NCBI RefSeq assembly: GCF_951805225.1
Contig: NZ_OX638201.1
Span: 1,426,001-1,490,000 of the forward strand
Reading direction: 5' to 3'
Origin: an uncultured Flavobacterium sp.
Lineage (GTDB): Bacteria > Bacteroidota > Bacteroidia > Flavobacteriales > Flavobacteriaceae
DNA length: 64,000 nucleotides
The notes below the pieces were generated by a model. It was not told the DNA's origin. It made no database searches and saw only the letters and a program-made list of their open reading frames with translations. A program made the translations under genes and the position numbers. This document shows positions 42,220-50,363 of the stretch, one piece after another (the stretch's first letter is position 1; each line of letters begins with the position of its first letter).

Positions 42220-42355
42220 TTTGCCACGAATTTCACGAATTTGTACTAATTTTTTTATTGAAATTGTATGTCACATTGAGCGAAGTCGAAATGCATACAA
42301 AGTGTTTTCGACTTCGCTCGAACTGACAATAATAATTCGTGAAATTCGTGGCAAA
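42220..42355. repeat. Nested inverted repeat between selO and ypdA-like gene
   Basis: Outer arms TTTGCCACGAATTTCACGAA (left, about 42220-42242) and the complement at 42334-42355. Inner arms TGTCACATTGAGCGAAGTCG (42269 on) pair with the section ending CGAACTGACA at 42328. The whole could fold into one long hairpin and may act as terminator for both convergent genes. Confidence 0.8.
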
Positions 42356-42367
42356 CTTTTTCAATTT

Positions 42368-43333
42368 CTATTTTGAAGTAATATAATCTACAATCATATT
42401 TGCATGAATGCGTGAATTTTCGATAAACCATTTGTGAGTATGCATTCCGCCACAAACAACTCCTGCCAGAAATAATCCTTCAACATTTGTTTCCATAGTT
42501 TCCGGATTGTAAGTTGGCGTTTTTAGTTCATCTTCAGATAATTTAATTCCCATTTTTTCAAGAAAAGTCAAATCAGGTTTATATCCGGTTAACGCCAGAA
42601 CAAAATCATTTTCTATAGTAACTTTTCCATTTGGAGTTTCAATTTCGACCTCATTTTCTCGAATTTCCGTAATATTCGATTCAAAATAAGCTTTGATACT
42701 TCCTTCGGCAATTCGGTTTTCGATATCTGGTTTTACCCAATATTTTACCCTGCTATTTATTTCATTTTTACGAATAACCATTGTTACATTCGCTCCTTTT
42801 CGCCAGCATTCTAAAGCGGCATCAACAGATGAATTATTGGCGCCAACAACAAGAATATTTCGAAAAGCATATTCATGCGCTTCTTTATAATAATGTCTGA
42901 CTTTTGGCAACTCCTCGCCTTTTACATTCATCACAATTGGAATATCATAAAAACCTGTTGCAATGACTACATTTTTTGCTTCGTATAAAGCTTTATCCGT
43001 TGTAATAGTAAAGGTACCGTTTTCTAGTTTTTGTACTTCAGTTACTTTTTCAAATAAATGAATTGAAAAATTAAAATAACGATGAATATTTCTGTAGTAT
43101 TCTAATGCTTCCTGACGTCCCGGTTTTGGCGCTAAGCAATTAAACGGAATATCGCCAATTTCAAGCCTCTCTGCAGTAGAGAAAAAAGTCATGTACAAAG
43201 GATAATTGAAAATACTATTTACAATAGCTCCTTTTTCAATAATTAAATAACTTAGATTTTTCTTTTGAGCTTCAATTGCACAAGCCAATCCAATTGGACC
43301 GCCGCCAACAATGATCAAATCATATTCTTTCAT
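42368..43333 (-). CDS. YpdA-type bacillithiol disulfide reductase-like flavoprotein
   Basis: 321 residues. FAD-binding 'LIIVGGGPIGLACAIEAQKK' and NADPH-binding 'NILVVGANNSSVDAALECWR' Rossmann motifs occur; the sequence 'NYPLYMTFFSTAERLEIGDIPF' is characteristic of the YpdA family. There is no CxxC redox pair, as expected for YpdA, which reduces bacillithiol disulfide through a single Cys. The C-terminal 'LFLAGVVCGGMHTHKWFIEN' also fits. The CYTH gene starts 5 bp upstream and shares transcription. Confidence 0.9.
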   Translation of the reverse strand: MKEYDLIIVGGGPIGLACAIEAQKKNLSYLIIEKGAIVNSIFNYPLYMTFFSTAERLEIGDIPFNCLAPKPGRQEALEYYRNIHRYFNFSIHLFEKVTEVQKLENGTFTITTDKALYEAKNVVIATGFYDIPIVMNVKGEELPKVRHYYKEAHEYAFRNILVVGANNSSVDAALECWRKGANVTMVIRKNEINSRVKYWVKPDIENRIAEGSIKAYFESNITEIRENEVEIETPNGKVTIENDFVLALTGYKPDLTFLEKMGIKLSEDELKTPTYNPETMETNVEGLFLAGVVCGGMHTHKWFIENSRIHANMIVDYITSK

Positions 43334-43337
43334 AACT

Positions 43338-43811
43338 TTATTTCTCCCAGTATTTAAAAGGATTTTTACTCAAATAAGCATTATAATATCTTGGATCATT
43401 TGTAACTTCTTCTCCCAACCAATCCGGTTTTTCAAAAGATTCTGTTTCAGATTCCAATTCGATTTCGGCCATCACTAAACCTTCGTTTTCACCATAAAAT
43501 TCATCAATTTCAATAGTGTGATTTCCTGATTTTACTTCAAAACGAGTTTTTTCGATCTTGCCTTTTTCGCATAATTTAAGTAATTCCAATGCTTCGCCAA
43601 GCGGAATTTCATTTTCCCATTCAAAACGAGACATTCCTCCTTGCTGCCCAATTCCTTTTATAGTTATGAATCCTCTTTCGCCTTTAACTCTAACTCTGAC
43701 AGTTCTTTCTGGTACAGAACTTAAATATCCTTGAGCTATTCTGTTTTGGGTAAAAGCTTGTTCTTTAAAATCATCTGATTTTACAAGAAACTTTCTTTCT
43801 ATTTCGAGCAT
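43338..43811 (-). CDS. CYTH-domain phosphohydrolase-like protein
   Basis: 157 residues with the ExExK motif 'EIERKFLVKSDDF' and alternating basic/acidic beta-strands ('ERTVRVRVKGERGFITIKG', 'EKTRFEVKSGNHTIEIDEF', 'LVMAEIELESETE') that line the tunnel of triphosphate tunnel metalloenzymes. Likely an inorganic triphosphatase/thiamine-triphosphatase type enzyme; adenylate cyclase is a remoter possibility. It ends 4 bp before the YpdA-like gene in the same direction. Confidence 0.92.
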   Translation of the reverse strand: MLEIERKFLVKSDDFKEQAFTQNRIAQGYLSSVPERTVRVRVKGERGFITIKGIGQQGGMSRFEWENEIPLGEALELLKLCEKGKIEKTRFEVKSGNHTIEIDEFYGENEGLVMAEIELESETESFEKPDWLGEEVTNDPRYYNAYLSKNPFKYWEK

Positions 43812-44022
43812 TTTGTGTTTAAATTAATTTTTTAATGCAAGTTACTCAATTTCATTAAAACAATCGAATTCTTTAAACTTCATCTTTTGAAGCAATTTTT
43901 TATATTAAACTTCCATAGCAAAACACTCAGAAATATCTTATTTGATATAAAAATAACCTACTGATAAACAAGTACATAAGTTTTTATTTATTAAATTTGA
44001 TAGAACTTTAAATCAATTTTTT

Positions 44023-44934
44023 ATGTCTAAAAAAGCACTTTACCTATTAGGCATTGCAATAACCATTATATTAGGTACATTTTTATACCTCAAATTTTGT
44101 TGCAATTGCAATGTAGAAACGCCACCAGTTGATACTGAAAAGGTTACAAATGTAATAGTCAAGGACACCAATTTTGTTCCTTTTGTTCTTAGTGGTACAG
44201 GAATTGACTATCATACAAATGACAATCTCAAGTTCCTGAAAAACAGTTCGGCATTAATTACGCCAGTAAGTGATTCTGTAAATGTTGGAATTGAAAATCT
44301 TAAAACATTTTTAGCTGCAAATGCAAAGCAAAAAGTTACGATAACGGGTTACGCTACTTCTGATGAAACCAATACGACTAGTTTTGAAAATCTAGGTTTA
44401 GCGAGGGCAAACGATATTAAAAATTATTTTGTTTCTAAAGGTTTATCAGCGGCTCAATTTGATACTAAAGGTGAAGTTATTGATAAATGGAAAACAAGTG
44501 CTGACACTCTTTTAGGTCCTGCCGAATATAAGTTTGAAGCTATTGATACAACAGCTGTTGCAAGTGATGAATGGACTGCTTTGAAGGATTCAATCAATGC
44601 TGATCCTTTGGTTTTACACTTTAATACCAATAAATCAAGCAATAATTTAACTTCTGTCGAAAAATTAAAAGTTGCGGCTATTGTAAAATATACAGGACAT
44701 GTAAAAGAGGCTGTTGTTTTAATTGTAGGGCATAGTGATAATGTTGGAAATCGCGATTCGAATGTTGTTCTTGGACAAAAACGTGCTGAATTTTCTAAAA
44801 AATATTTATCGAAAAACGGTATCGATGCTTCCCGAATTACAACAGAATCAAAAGGTCCTGATGAGCCGGTTGGTGAAAATACAACTGCTCAGGGAAAAGC
44901 AAACAACAGAAGAACCGTAATTACAATCAAATAA
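44023..44934 (+). CDS. OmpA-family peptidoglycan-associated protein
   Basis: 303 residues. An N-terminal membrane helix (ALYLLGIAITIILGTFLYLK) anchors it. Two OmpA-like domains follow: the first, about 70-155, is degenerate ('KVTITGYATSDETNTTSFEN', 'GLARANDIKNYFVSKGL'); the second, about 190-303, is good ('VLIVGHSDNVGNRDSNVVLG', 'QKRAEFSKKYLSKNGIDASR', 'NRRTVITIK'). The D-x4-N/R residues that bind diaminopimelate are present in the second. A TAAATTTG -7 box lies at 43992-43999. The next gene, a HhH protein, starts 19 bp after; both are likely one operon. Confidence 0.9.
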   Translation: MSKKALYLLGIAITIILGTFLYLKFCCNCNVETPPVDTEKVTNVIVKDTNFVPFVLSGTGIDYHTNDNLKFLKNSSALITPVSDSVNVGIENLKTFLAANAKQKVTITGYATSDETNTTSFENLGLARANDIKNYFVSKGLSAAQFDTKGEVIDKWKTSADTLLGPAEYKFEAIDTTAVASDEWTALKDSINADPLVLHFNTNKSSNNLTSVEKLKVAAIVKYTGHVKEAVVLIVGHSDNVGNRDSNVVLGQKRAEFSKKYLSKNGIDASRITTESKGPDEPVGENTTAQGKANNRRTVITIK

Positions 44935-44953
44935 TTAATCAAAATATACTATT

Positions 44954-45505
44954 ATGAATATACCTTGTATCTTAATACCTGCGCTAGTGGGATTAATCTG
45001 TGGAATTTTAGGTTACTTACTAGGAAAAATGAATTCTAAAGGAGATGATTCTCTTGCCTTGTCACTACAAGCAGATTTAGATGCTTGTAAAGCAAATACA
45101 CGAAATTTAACAGCTAAAATTGCTTCATTAGAAGCTGATTTGGCTGCAAAAGCAAAAATAGCTCCATCAGTACAATCATTTGCAGCCGCCGCAGCGCCAA
45201 CAATACTTTTTGATAGCGCATTAGCAGCAACTGTTTACGGTAAAAAAATAAAAGAGAACGATTTAAAAATCGTTGAAGGAATCGGACCAAAAATCGAAGC
45301 TTTATTTAATGATGCCGGAATCAAAACCTGGTATGAACTTTCTCAGGCTTCTACTGAAAAACTTCAATCTATTTTAGATAGCGGCGGCGAAAATTATGCG
45401 ATTCACAATCCTGGAACCTGGGCAAAACAAGCTTTACTTGCTTACGAAGGAAAATGGCAAGAGTTGAAAGACTGGCAAGAAGGTTTATTAGGAGGGAAAG
45501 AATAA
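44954..45505 (+). CDS. Membrane-anchored helix-hairpin-helix protein
   Basis: 183 residues. A hydrophobic N-terminus (CILIPALVGLICGILGYLLG), then a coiled coil ('LQADLDACKANTRNLTAKIA'), an Ala-rich linker, and a C-terminal HhH segment 'LKIVEGIGPKIEALFNDAGI' with 'TWYELSQASTEKLQSIL', which resembles the 'DNA-binding' pol beta/RpsL17-like 'predicted flap endonuclease-1-like 5' DNA nuclease' domain common in Bacteroidota. Paired with the OmpA gene 19 bp upstream; the pair may link envelope and nucleic acid or simply be co-expressed. Function unproven. Confidence 0.85.
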   Translation: MNIPCILIPALVGLICGILGYLLGKMNSKGDDSLALSLQADLDACKANTRNLTAKIASLEADLAAKAKIAPSVQSFAAAAAPTILFDSALAATVYGKKIKENDLKIVEGIGPKIEALFNDAGIKTWYELSQASTEKLQSILDSGGENYAIHNPGTWAKQALLAYEGKWQELKDWQEGLLGGKE

Positions 45506-45526
45506 TACCACGATCAAAATAACCTT

Positions 45527-45557
45527 GAAAACTGGCTTTACGGCCAGTTTTTTTTAT
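45527..45557. terminator. Terminator after the OmpA/HhH operon
   Basis: AAAACTGGC / GCCAGTTTT stem followed by T residues; it overlaps the end of menC on the other strand. Confidence 0.8.
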
Positions 45558-46600
45558 GCTTTTTCCAGAAAAGAAGAATCCCAGTTTTTAGCTTTATTAT
45601 ACCATAATTGCCCTTGTGAAACTTCAAGCGGACAATCAAAATTATTGGTATAAAGTGCTCCGGTTCCTAAACCTTGTGGCATTTCAGAATTTTGCAGAAA
45701 AGTCCATTGTGCGATTGCATTTAATCCAATATTGCTTTCTAAAGCCGATGTAATCCACCAACCAATATTATATTGATTTGCTAGATTTATCCATTCCAAA
45801 GTTCCTCTGAAACCGCCAATAAAACTTGGCTTTAATATTATATATTGAGGTTTGATTTGAAGCAGTAATTTTTCTTTTTCTTCTAATGAAAATACACCAA
45901 TTAATTCTTCATCCAACGCAATTGGAAACGGAGTGTTTTTACATAAATCAGCCATTGCTTCAATGTTTCCTTTTTTAATTGGCTGCTCTATACTATGTAA
46001 TTGGAATTTATTAAGTTGTTCCAGTTTATTTAAAGCTTCATTTAAAGGGAAAGCGCCATTCGCATCTACACGAATTTCTATTTCTTCGGCTGAAAAATGG
46101 CTTCTGATAAAGTGTAATAATTCCAGTTCTTTTTCAAAATCTATAGCGCCAATTTTAAGTTTTACACATTTAAAACCATTGGCTATTTTTTCTTCGATTT
46201 GCTCTTTCATGAAAGAAGCTTTTCCCATCCATACTAAACCATTTATAACAATCGATTTTGAATTATTGGTAAAATCTGATGGAAATAATACATATGGATT
46301 TTCGCTTTTGAGTGATAAAAAAGCCATTTCGATTCCAAATTGAATTGAAGGAAATTCTAATAAAGCTTCCCAAAGTACTGTTTCTCCCAAATGAATATTT
46401 TGGCAAGCCCATTTCAGCTTTTCTTCATAATCGTCTCTATCGTCAGCACTCAAACCACGAAGTATTCCGCACTCGCCTATTCCTTTTTTACCATTCTCTT
46501 CAAGAACGATAAACCAGGTTTCTTTCTCGGTCATAATGCCTCGCGAAGTTCCTGAAGGACGCTTAAACTCGAGCATGTATTTATGGTAAGTTGCTTTCAT
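45554..46600 (-). CDS. menC: o-Succinylbenzoate synthase (MenC)
   Basis: 348 residues from ATG 46600 (MKATYHKYMLEFKRPSG); the longer frame begins inside an inverted repeat and is rejected. Enolase-superfamily enzyme converting SHCHC to o-succinylbenzoate. Catalytic lysines in 'GFKCVKLKIGAIDFEKELE' (K-x-K), metal ligands in 'EIRVDANGAFP', 'LHSIEQPIKKG' and 'PIALDEELIG', and the second lysine in 'YIILKPSFIGGF'. A dipeptide epimerase is the main alternative, but the presence of menA, menB and menD on the same strand supports MenC. Confidence 0.88.
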   Translation of the reverse strand: MKATYHKYMLEFKRPSGTSRGIMTEKETWFIVLEENGKKGIGECGILRGLSADDRDDYEEKLKWACQNIHLGETVLWEALLEFPSIQFGIEMAFLSLKSENPYVLFPSDFTNNSKSIVINGLVWMGKASFMKEQIEEKIANGFKCVKLKIGAIDFEKELELLHFIRSHFSAEEIEIRVDANGAFPLNEALNKLEQLNKFQLHSIEQPIKKGNIEAMADLCKNTPFPIALDEELIGVFSLEEKEKLLLQIKPQYIILKPSFIGGFRGTLEWINLANQYNIGWWITSALESNIGLNAIAQWTFLQNSEMPQGLGTGALYTNNFDCPLEVSQGQLWYNKAKNWDSSFLEKA

Positions 46601-46613
46601 ATTGCTTTTTAAA

Positions 46614-46727
46614 CCATATAAGTGATATAAGTTCATTTAAACTGTGTGTATAAATCCGAAATTAAAATTTAATTATCTTAATTATTAGACGTGCTACAAT
46701 TTAAATGAGCTTATATCACTTATATGG
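46614..46727. repeat. 28-bp inverted repeat around a 58-bp spacer
   Basis: Left arm 46614-46641 begins CCATATAAGTGATATAAG; right arm 46700-46727 ends CTTATATCACTTATATGG. 27 of 28 positions pair. It lies between menC and the TPR gene. Confidence 0.85.
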
Positions 46728-46734
46728 AGAAATT

Positions 46735-47937
46735 TTAATTATATAGATTCAAAACTTTTTCAAAGTCTTTTGATGGTAAACCTGCTTTTTGAAAAACGGT
46801 GAAATCTTGTTTAGTTTTTTCTTTCCAGCTCAAACTGTCTGTAACGTTTTGAGTTTGGTATTTCTTATAGATCGCTTTTGCTTCGCTATATTCGTCATTT
46901 ACCAAATAAACGTGTGCTAAATTTAATTTTACCAATAATTCTGTATCGTCAAGTTTCTCGCCTTCTTTAAGGAATTTGATTGCTTTTGCGTATTGTTTGG
47001 TCAAAATATAGCAATATCCGATAGAACTGTAATCTACCGCCGTTGCTTTTCCGTCGTTTATAATTGTGTTTAATTTCGGGATTGCTTCGTTGTATTTTTG
47101 AGCTTTTATTAATGATGCAATCTGAGTTCTTAAATCATTAAAAACGTTTTTAGAAATGTCAGCGTCTTTATAACACGTGTTCCCGAAATCTTTGTAAACC
47201 TTAGTTTTTTCGATTGCAAGCAATTTCTGAAATTCGGTGTAACGATATTGTTTCATGATTTTATCCAGAATACAAACACAAAAATCATCAGAATTGGCCA
47301 TTTTTTGTGCCATTGTCGATGTTTTACAAAGACTTATGATTTCGTTTTTGTTGTCTTGATTCCAACCACGATTTAATTTTGTGTCTACCCAAGGCACAAC
47401 TTCCAAAACTATTTTCTGGTTTAATAGCCAGTTTTTACTGTGGAAACCAAACCAAATTGTGCTTGTATTATCTCCTAAACAAGATGATTTATCAATTGAT
47501 AATCGCTTTGCATCTTTGCTTAATGGTTCTTCCTGAGCGAAACATGCTTTATCTGTTTTTCCGTCATCGACATACTTTTTAGCACTATCACTTGACGTAA
47601 AAAGCGCATATGAACAAGTATCGTCACCAGAAATTTTTGACATTAAAAAAACTGCTCCGGCTGAACCCTGACTGATTCCGGTAGGATCCGGAATTGCTTT
47701 TAGTACTGAAACTAAACTATTTGTCATTTGTTGGTTTTCGTCGAGAAGTGTGATTCTGTATACAATTTCAGTGGTTCCAACGGGCAAATCTTCAGTTTTA
47801 AGAATGATTCGGTCACGGGCAGAAACTATAATCTCTTTTGTAGTGGCGCGTTCTTTGTCCCAATAACCGTCTTTTTGGGCATATGAACTATAAGAAACTG
47901 CAATTAAAAGAAACAGGGCAACTTTTTTTAAATTCAT
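46735..47937 (-). CDS. Secreted TPR-containing protein
   Basis: 400 residues. Signal peptide MNLKKVALFLLIAVSYSSYA followed by Q. The first 200 residues are a beta-rich domain with conserved cysteines ('DDTCSYALFTSSDSAKKYVD', 'SSCLGDNTSTIWFGFHSKNW'); then a Cys-rich segment (FCVCILDKIM), and TPR repeats at about 285-380 ('KYNEAIPKLNTIINDGKATA', 'QYAKAIKFLKEGEKLDDTEL'). Probably a periplasmic or outer-membrane-associated scaffold. The function is unknown. It sits upstream of menC on the same strand, but the inverted repeat between them suggests separate transcription. Confidence 0.85.
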   Translation of the reverse strand: MNLKKVALFLLIAVSYSSYAQKDGYWDKERATTKEIIVSARDRIILKTEDLPVGTTEIVYRITLLDENQQMTNSLVSVLKAIPDPTGISQGSAGAVFLMSKISGDDTCSYALFTSSDSAKKYVDDGKTDKACFAQEEPLSKDAKRLSIDKSSCLGDNTSTIWFGFHSKNWLLNQKIVLEVVPWVDTKLNRGWNQDNKNEIISLCKTSTMAQKMANSDDFCVCILDKIMKQYRYTEFQKLLAIEKTKVYKDFGNTCYKDADISKNVFNDLRTQIASLIKAQKYNEAIPKLNTIINDGKATAVDYSSIGYCYILTKQYAKAIKFLKEGEKLDDTELLVKLNLAHVYLVNDEYSEAKAIYKKYQTQNVTDSLSWKEKTKQDFTVFQKAGLPSKDFEKVLNLYN

Positions 47938-47978
47938 TTTATAAAATTTAGTTTAAATGTCTTATACAAATTTCAGGC

Positions 47979-48491
47979 CTAATTTTTTAACATTTCCCTA
48001 ATTCTTTTTTCAGCTTCTTCTTTTGTGATTCCTTCGTAATAATCTTTTACAAAAGGATGGTCAAAATCTTGATGTGGAAAAATTTCGGGTCTGTCGTTAC
48101 CGCTTTTGGTAACAACGGTTGTTGGAATACTATTTGAGAATTGGTATTGTGAAATATAATTGGAAAGCCATCCAAAATATTGCGTTTCATGATTTTCATT
48201 ATCAAAGTTTTCAAGATAATCCTTAAAGCTTGTTTCGCTTAAGGAAACCCAGAAACCATATTCTAAATCTTCGCAATGGTCGTTAACTTTCTGAATTAAA
48301 ACGCATCTGATAAAGCGATTTATTTCCTGATCTGAATATTTTATAACACAAAAATCCTGATCGATTACTGCTATTTCTTCTTTTTCCTGATTGGAAAGGT
48401 TATGATAACTATTTGGGGAATTGTACATAAGTGCGGGCCAGCTAACATGTTCTTCTCCGCAACACTCACAAATAAATTTAATTTCGTCCAT
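47979..48491 (-). CDS. DUF2199-domain protein
   Basis: 170 residues starting MDEIKFICECCGEEHVSWPA. The N-terminal 'F-x-C-x-C-C-G-x-x-H' motif is typical of DUF2199 and probably binds zinc; 'LEYGFWVSLSETSFKDYLEN' and 'DHPFVKDYYEGITKEEAEKR' complete the family pattern. The longer frame would run into repeat family B at 48515-48599, so the start at 48491 is preferred. No function is known. Confidence 0.85.
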   Translation of the reverse strand: MDEIKFICECCGEEHVSWPALMYNSPNSYHNLSNQEKEEIAVIDQDFCVIKYSDQEINRFIRCVLIQKVNDHCEDLEYGFWVSLSETSFKDYLENFDNENHETQYFGWLSNYISQYQFSNSIPTTVVTKSGNDRPEIFPHQDFDHPFVKDYYEGITKEEAEKRIREMLKN

Positions 48492-48514
48492 TTTTATAAA
48501 CGTAAAGGTGTTTT

Positions 48515-48599
48515 TAGCCCCGATAAAGGCGGTATCCTTTTTTGAGACAATTTTTCTTTGTCTCAAAAAAGATATAGCCGAAAGCGGGATTAGCTCCTT
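48515..48599 (+). repeat. Structured repeat family B, copy 2
   Basis: TAGCCCCGATAAAGGCGGTA ... TCCTTTTTT, hairpin GAGACAA/TTGTCTC, AAAAAAGATATAGCCG ... AGCGGGATTAGCTCCT. Compared with the other copies the outer motifs are conserved while the terminal hairpin is a different sequence. Confidence 0.8.
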
Positions 48600-48600
48600 A

Positions 48601-49278
48601 TTATAATTCTATTGATTCTCCGATTTCAAGAAGCATCAAATCTTTTCCTTTATCAAAGAATTTACGGATTGATTCTTCGTGATCGATTTTGATGTAACCA
48701 AAAGTATCGAAGTGATATCCTAAAATTTTGTCGCATTCTACAAAATCCGAAGCAATGATAGCGTCTTCAACATCCATTGTAAAATTATTTCCGATTGGAA
48801 GTATTGCTAAATCCAGTTTTGTACGCATCGGAATTAGTTTCATGTCCATTGTCAATGCAGTATCTCCGGCAATATAGATGTTTTTGTGCTCGCCTTCGAT
48901 TACGAAACCTCCTGGATTTCCTCCGTAAGTTCCGTCAGGGAATGAACTTGAGTGTATTGCGCTTACATATTTTACTTTTCCGAAGTCAAATTGCCAGCTT
49001 CCTCCGTGATTCATTGGATGCGCTTTGAATTCTCTTTGAGCGTAGTAACTTGTGATTTCGGCACCAGAAACGATCGTTGCATTTGTGCGTTTTGCAATCG
49101 CTTCGACATCAAGAACGTGATCGCCATGTGCGTGTGTAAGCAAAATATAATCTGCTTTTAAAGTATTTATGTCGATTGCCGATGCATGTGGATTTCCGGT
49201 AATGAAAGGATCAACAATAATATGTTTTCCTCCAACTTCAATGCCTAAAGAGGCGTGTCCGTAAAATGTGATTTTCAT
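48601..49278 (-). CDS. Metal-dependent hydrolase, UPF0173 (metallo-beta-lactamase fold)
   Basis: 225 residues. 'MKITFYGHASLGIEVGGKHI' and 'LLTHAHGDHVLDVEAIAKRT' carry the H-x-H-x-D-H zinc motif; further ligands lie in 'HPMNHGGSW', 'IYIAGDTALTMDMK' and 'ILGYHFDTFG'. The size and order match UPF0173/UlaG-like hydrolases. Substrate unknown. It is 31 bp downstream of menA, so it is probably the last gene of a menB-menA-hydrolase unit; involvement in menaquinone metabolism is only suggested by position. Confidence 0.9.
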   Translation of the reverse strand: MKITFYGHASLGIEVGGKHIIVDPFITGNPHASAIDINTLKADYILLTHAHGDHVLDVEAIAKRTNATIVSGAEITSYYAQREFKAHPMNHGGSWQFDFGKVKYVSAIHSSSFPDGTYGGNPGGFVIEGEHKNIYIAGDTALTMDMKLIPMRTKLDLAILPIGNNFTMDVEDAIIASDFVECDKILGYHFDTFGYIKIDHEESIRKFFDKGKDLMLLEIGESIEL

Positions 49279-49309
49279 TTTTATATAAATTTAAAGTTGA
49301 AACTTAATT

Positions 49310-50272
49310 TTATCTACCTCCTAAAAATAGATTAACAATAATGTCTGAAATCAATGAGATCATACAAACTGTTAATAGTATTGAAAGTAAAAATGTGCTA
49401 AGCGCCAGTTTTTTTAATTCTGGATCTAAAAGCTTAGGGTTTTGGTTTTTATAAACGGTAATTAAATGTTTAGTTAAAGGTATGTAAGCCAATAAAAACA
49501 AATATTGATCGAAATTATAATCGCTTAAAAAGGCAAAAATAACTACCAGAAGCATTGCTGTAATTATCAATGCAAAGTGATAAATCTTTGCTTTTGCTCC
49601 GCCAATTTTAACTACGATTGTGTTTTTTCCTGATTTTCTGTCTGATTCTTCATCGCGCATATTGTTCAGGTTTAAAACGCCAACGCTTAATAATCCGATA
49701 GAAATTGCCGGTAAGATTAAAAGCGGATCTACTTCTTTTGAATACAAAAAGTTTACGCCCAATGTACTTACAAGTCCGAAGAATATGAAAACGAATAAAT
49801 CTCCAAATCCTCTATATCCGTAAGCTGAGTTTCCTACTGTATAACGAATTGCTGAAACAATTGCAGCGATTCCAAGTAATAAGAAAAAGATTGAATATGC
49901 GAAATTAGTCTCTCCAAAAGCAAAATAAATCAGGATTATAGCTGATAATAATGTCAAAACAGACGTAATTATAATTGCTTTTTTCATGGCCTGAGGCGTA
50001 ATAACACCACTTTGAATTGCTCTTTGCGGACCAACTCTGTCAGCATTATCAGTGCCTTTTACTCCGTCTCCATAATCGTTTGCAAAATTGGATAAAACCT
50101 GTAAACCTAATGTTGTTAGTAGTGCAAAACCAAAGATTTTCCAGCTAAATACTTCTGTTGGTGTATTTATGGTTTCTGTTGGGTTTGATAAAGCATAAAT
50201 ACTTCCTACTATAATTCCCGAAACTGATAAAGGTAATGTGCGCAAACGTGCGGCTTCAATCCAATGTTTCAT
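49310..50272 (-). CDS. menA: 1,4-Dihydroxy-2-naphthoate polyprenyltransferase
   Basis: 320 residues with about eight or nine membrane helices. The prenyl-diphosphate-binding motif 'NFANDYGDGVKGTDNADRVG' (N-x3-D-x3-G-x4-D) and a second 'LNNMRDEESDRKSGKNTIVV' (N-x3-D-x3-D) define the UbiA superfamily; 'GPQRAIQSGVI' is typical of MenA. It attaches the isoprenoid chain to DHNA. Lies 91 bp downstream of menB and 31 bp before the UPF0173 gene. Confidence 0.95.
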   Translation of the reverse strand: MKHWIEAARLRTLPLSVSGIIVGSIYALSNPTETINTPTEVFSWKIFGFALLTTLGLQVLSNFANDYGDGVKGTDNADRVGPQRAIQSGVITPQAMKKAIIITSVLTLLSAIILIYFAFGETNFAYSIFFLLLGIAAIVSAIRYTVGNSAYGYRGFGDLFVFIFFGLVSTLGVNFLYSKEVDPLLILPAISIGLLSVGVLNLNNMRDEESDRKSGKNTIVVKIGGAKAKIYHFALIITAMLLVVIFAFLSDYNFDQYLFLLAYIPLTKHLITVYKNQNPKLLDPELKKLALSTFLLSILLTVCMISLISDIIVNLFLGGR

Positions 50273-50303
50273 TATGTTTTGTTTAGTTAATTTTTTGTTT
50301 CAG

Positions 50304-50347
50304 GTTTCGAGTTTCAGGTTCGTGACTTGAAACCTGAAACTTGAAAC
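50304..50347. repeat. Hairpin between menB and menA
   Basis: GTTTCGAGTTTCAGGTT pairs with AACCTGAAACTTGAAAC around a 10-base loop. A GTTTCAGGTTTC motif of the same kind recurs at 63661. Confidence 0.7.
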
Positions 50348-50363
50348 TATTTTTTTAAACTTT

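Noticed and set aside
46601..46636. Longer start for menC (MNLYHLYGL...)
   Set aside because: The extension encodes the arm of a 28-bp inverted repeat and is not part of the enolase fold.
48492..48566. Longer start of the DUF2199 protein
   Set aside because: The added codons lie in repeat family B and have no ATG; the conserved domain begins at the inner Met.
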